Origin: Candidatus Eiseniibacteriota bacterium
GTDB lineage: Bacteria > Eisenbacteria > RBG-16-71-46
Direction of reading: 5' to 3'
Assembly: GCA_903921835.1 (NCBI GenBank)
Contig: CAIXRL010000840.1
Location: 1-8,203 of the forward strand
DNA length: 8,203 nt
Shown piece after piece: positions 6,468 to 8,203 of the stretch. Under the pieces are notes generated by a model. That model searched no databases. It had not been told where the DNA came from and saw only the letters and a list, made by a program, of their open reading frames with translations. Numbering within the stretch: position 1 is the first letter of the stretch; the number at the start of each line of letters is the position of its first letter. A program made the position numbers and the translations under genes.

Positions 6468-7826
6468 ATGGGACACCTCACGATGAGCGAGAAGGAAGCC
6501 CCGCGGGCCGGACTGGTCCGGACCGCCAGGGACGGGAAGATCACCAATGCGGAGGGGGCCCTTGCCCTGCAGATCAGCGTGCGCCAGTTCCGACGCCTGC
6601 GGGCGGCTTACCGGGACGAAGGGGCCCAGGGGCTGGTCCACGGCAACCGCGGACAGCCATCGCCCCGGCGGCGGTCCCCCGAGGAGCGGGAGCGGATCGT
6701 GACGCTGATGGTCGGGAAGTACCTCGGGTTCAACGACTGCCACCTGACGGAGAAGCTGCGCAAGGTCGAGAAGCTGACGCTGTCGCGCGAGCTGGTGCGG
6801 CGGCTGCGGCTGGAGGCGAAGCTGCCGGCCAAGCACAAGCGCCGGGCGCCGAAGCACCGCCGTCGGCGCGAACGCGCCGCGCGCATGGGCGCGTTGGTGC
6901 TGATCGACGGCAGCCGGCACGACTGGCTCGAGGGCCGGGGCCCGGTGTTCACGCTGGTGGGTGCGATCGATGACGCCACCAGCCGGATCCTCGCGCTGGC
7001 CGTCCGCGAGCAGGAGGACATGCACGGCTACATGGCGATGCTCGGGCAGGTGCTGGACCTGCACGGCATGCCGGTCGCGCTCTATGGCGATCGCTTCGGG
7101 GCGCTGGTCCGCAACGACGACCACTGGAGCGTCGAGGAACAACTCGCAGGCCGACAGCGCCCGACCCCGTTCGGGCAGTTGCTCGAGGACCTGGGCATCG
7201 CCTTCATCGCGGCGCACAGCCCGCAGGCCAAGGGCCGCGTCGAGCGCATGTGGAAGACCCTGCAGGACCGGCTCATCTCCGAGATCCGCCTGCTGCGCCT
7301 GACCACCCCCGAGCAGGTCGCCGCCTACCTGCCCACCTTCATCGCCGAGCACAACGCGAACTTCGCCGTGGTCGCTTGTGAGGGCGACTCCGCCTGGCGC
7401 CCCGCACCGCGGCACGTCGAGCGCCTGCTGGCCTGCCGCTACACGCGCAAGGTCGCACGCGACAACACTGCTTCGATCCCGGGTCGCTGGATCCAGTTGC
7501 CCCCGCGCGCCCATGGCCGCTCCTGGCAGGGCTGCACCGTCGAGGTGCGCGAGTGCCTCGACGGCTCGGCGCTCGTGCTGTACCGCGGCGAGATCATCGT
7601 CCGGCAGGCCCCGCTCCTCGCAGCCTTCACGCTCGTCAACCGCGAAGACAGCCACGCACGCCGGCGTTGCCCCGAAAACTTCACGCCCCTACCGCCACCG
7701 CCAACCGCGCCGCCGGTCAAAGCCGCTCCGAGAAACCGGCGGGGCCAGATCACCAACGTGCGCCCGCCCGCAGCCGAGCATCCCTGGCGGCGCGGCTACA
7801 AACTGTCTTCACCGGCCCCGGCGTGA
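6468..7826 (+). CDS. ISNCY/IS1202-family DDE transposase
   Basis: A 452-aa integrase-fold transposase that should cut and join the element's ends. Residues ~13-58 are a helix-turn-helix (GKITNAEGALALQISVRQFR region), then VHGNRGQPSPRR, a second DNA-binding region with FNDCHLTEKL and SRELVRRLR (88-114), and a very basic stretch (121-139). The catalytic core shows D147 in LIDGSRHDWLEGRGP, D208 in ALYGDRFG and E259 in AKGRVERMWKTLQDRL, the DDE triad. NDDHWSVEEQLAGRQ follows the second Asp, as in ISNCY proteins. The C-terminus has a beta-rich region (~337-385), a proline-rich linker (~406-425) and a terminal HPWRRGYK. No frameshift or stop interrupts it. Start: ATG at 6468 or ATG at 6483 (MSEKEAP); neither has a clear Shine-Dalgarno, and the second is equally plausible. 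It reads away from, and opposite to, the host operon. Confidence 0.93.
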   Translation: MGHLTMSEKEAPRAGLVRTARDGKITNAEGALALQISVRQFRRLRAAYRDEGAQGLVHGNRGQPSPRRRSPEERERIVTLMVGKYLGFNDCHLTEKLRKVEKLTLSRELVRRLRLEAKLPAKHKRRAPKHRRRRERAARMGALVLIDGSRHDWLEGRGPVFTLVGAIDDATSRILALAVREQEDMHGYMAMLGQVLDLHGMPVALYGDRFGALVRNDDHWSVEEQLAGRQRPTPFGQLLEDLGIAFIAAHSPQAKGRVERMWKTLQDRLISEIRLLRLTTPEQVAAYLPTFIAEHNANFAVVACEGDSAWRPAPRHVERLLACRYTRKVARDNTASIPGRWIQLPPRAHGRSWQGCTVEVRECLDGSALVLYRGEIIVRQAPLLAAFTLVNREDSHARRRCPENFTPLPPPPTAPPVKAAPRNRRGQITNVRPPAAEHPWRRGYKLSSPAPA

Positions 7827-7965
7827 AATCGACGGGAAGAACCACCTCGACGGCTCTCCAGGATCGCGCCAGAGCCACGATCACCGACACCCCCGACTCC
7901 GGGGCCATGGCCAAGACAGACCGCCGCACACCACCCGACTCCAACCCCCTCGCGCAGGGGAACAG

Positions 7966-8014
7966 GGCGGACATAATCACGTTGCAGTTAGGCGGACATT
8001 TTCACGTTGCAGCG
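7966..8014. repeat. Right inverted end of the insertion sequence, two 22-bp motif copies
   Basis: Two direct copies at 7966-7987 and 7991-8012, each starting GGCGGACAT and ending TCACGTTGCAG. They differ from each other only at two central bases (AA versus TT). The period is 25 bp with a 3-bp gap (TTA). They are the reverse complement of the left-end motif, and the outermost CG (8013-8014) also pairs with 6416-6417. Confidence 0.87.
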
Positions 8015-8037
8015 ACAGCAGGGAGTGCGAGCTGTGC
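8015..8037. repeat. Possible right copy of a degraded 23-bp target duplication
   Basis: Partner of 6393-6415: 15 of 23 positions agree, with the better match toward the distal part (GTGCGAGCTGTGC against GTGCGAACGGTGC). It begins directly after the right inverted end. Confidence 0.25.
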
Positions 8038-8042
8038 GTCGG

Positions 8043-8060
8043 CGGCAGGAAGACCTGCCG
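8043..8060. other. Perfect 7-bp-stem hairpin with AAGA loop
   Basis: CGGCAGG and CCTGCCG flank AAGA. No T-run follows on either strand, so it does not look like an intrinsic terminator. It could be a small repeat element or part of an RNA; only one copy is in the window. Confidence 0.4.
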
Positions 8061-8203
8061 GCCGCACCGGAACCGTGACGGAGACGCGACGAAGCCGGCA
8101 CCCGGCCGCGCAACGCACGGCAGCAATGGTCACGTTGACCCCTTGGCCGGCTTGCAGCAGCATGCCCGGCGTCGTCCCTGCGTCAGGATCCCCCGCGCCG
8201 GAG

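Larger units (their letters stand above)
6416..8014 (+). mobile_element. Complete ISNCY/IS1202-like insertion sequence, 1599 bp
   Basis: One long transposase gene is bounded by matching inverted ends. Reading inward, both ends start CGCTGCAAC, and the similarity extends through two motif copies at each end (6416-6465 and 7966-8014). Boundaries are set where the end-to-end match stops: base 6415 does not pair with 8015. Size, single gene and transposase family agree with ISNCY/IS1202-type elements. The 139 bp from 7827 to 7965, between the stop codon and the right end, hold no gene; a CCCCG/CGGGG hairpin (7891-7904) and a GGCCATGGCC palindrome (7903-7912) lie there. The transposase frame is intact, so the element may be active. 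Flanking duplication is imperfect (see the separate entry). Exact family naming would need comparison with ISfinder. Confidence 0.85.
8015..8203. other. Right flank of the insertion sequence, no gene assigned
   Basis: No frame here is convincing. On the minus strand one frame is open from the window edge to a TGA inside the IS end (8002-8004), with an ATG at 8161-8163. Its third positions are much poorer in G/C than those of the neighbouring genes and its product resembles nothing I know. The plus frame beginning at 8002 is also open and has higher third-position G/C, but no recognisable protein. A hairpin (8043-8060) and a GGTCA/TGACC dyad (8128-8140) are present. This may be the intergenic DNA that was upstream of the operon before insertion, or the edge of a neighbouring gene. 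Confidence 0.5.

Noticed and set aside
6306..7655. Minus-strand open frame of 449 codons opposite the transposase
   Set aside because: Runs antisense through the well-supported DDE catalytic core and across the IS boundary into the leader; product shows no family features.
7891..7904. Hairpin CCCCG/CGGGG downstream of the transposase as a terminator
   Set aside because: Stem of only 5 bp and no following T-run on either strand.
8002..8163. 53-aa minus-strand open frame from an ATG in the right flank into the IS end
   Set aside because: Low third-position G/C compared with neighbours, stop provided by the IS end, no recognisable product.

Overview
The window is a GC-rich bacterial segment. 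All four host genes read leftward on the minus strand, and a complete insertion sequence sits immediately upstream of them. Strong third-position G/C bias, GTG starts and tightly packed genes point to a high-GC, probably uncultivated environmental lineage such as Eisenbacteria or Gemmatimonadota. That placement is an impression from composition and protein style, not something the sequence proves.

Layout, in the direction of minus-strand transcription. A candidate sigma70-like promoter (6368-6396) and an 88-nt-scale leader precede a Mre11/SbcD-type nuclease (5039-6280, YhaO-like). This overlaps by 4 nt a Rad50/SbcC-type ATPase (2163-5042, YhaN-like) that carries a transmembrane hairpin in the middle of its coiled coil instead of a zinc hook. 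After 26 nt comes an exported metallo-beta-lactamase-fold protein (601-2136) with altered Zn2-site ligands. After 3 more nt comes an EamA/DMT transporter (1-597) that runs off the left edge. The spacing suggests one four-gene operon. The first two genes form a recognised nuclease/ATPase pair. The functional link of the last two to DNA repair is unclear and may only be co-transcription.

The right part (6416-8014) is a 1.6-kb insertion sequence of the ISNCY/IS1202-like type. It encodes a 452-aa DDE transposase on the plus strand. Each end is compound: two tandem copies of a 22-bp motif, inverted between the two ends. The element lies about 20 bp upstream of the candidate -35 box of the nuclease operon. 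The flanks match only imperfectly where a target duplication would be expected. The last 189 bases (8015-8203) hold no gene I can support, only a 7-bp-stem hairpin and a small dyad.

The points most worth a second look are the membrane-hairpin Rad50-like protein paired with its nuclease, the concerted change of both Zn2 histidines in the exported MBL protein, the two-copy architecture of the IS ends, and the position of the IS against the operon promoter. I do not see a clearly undescribed defence or mobile system beyond these.
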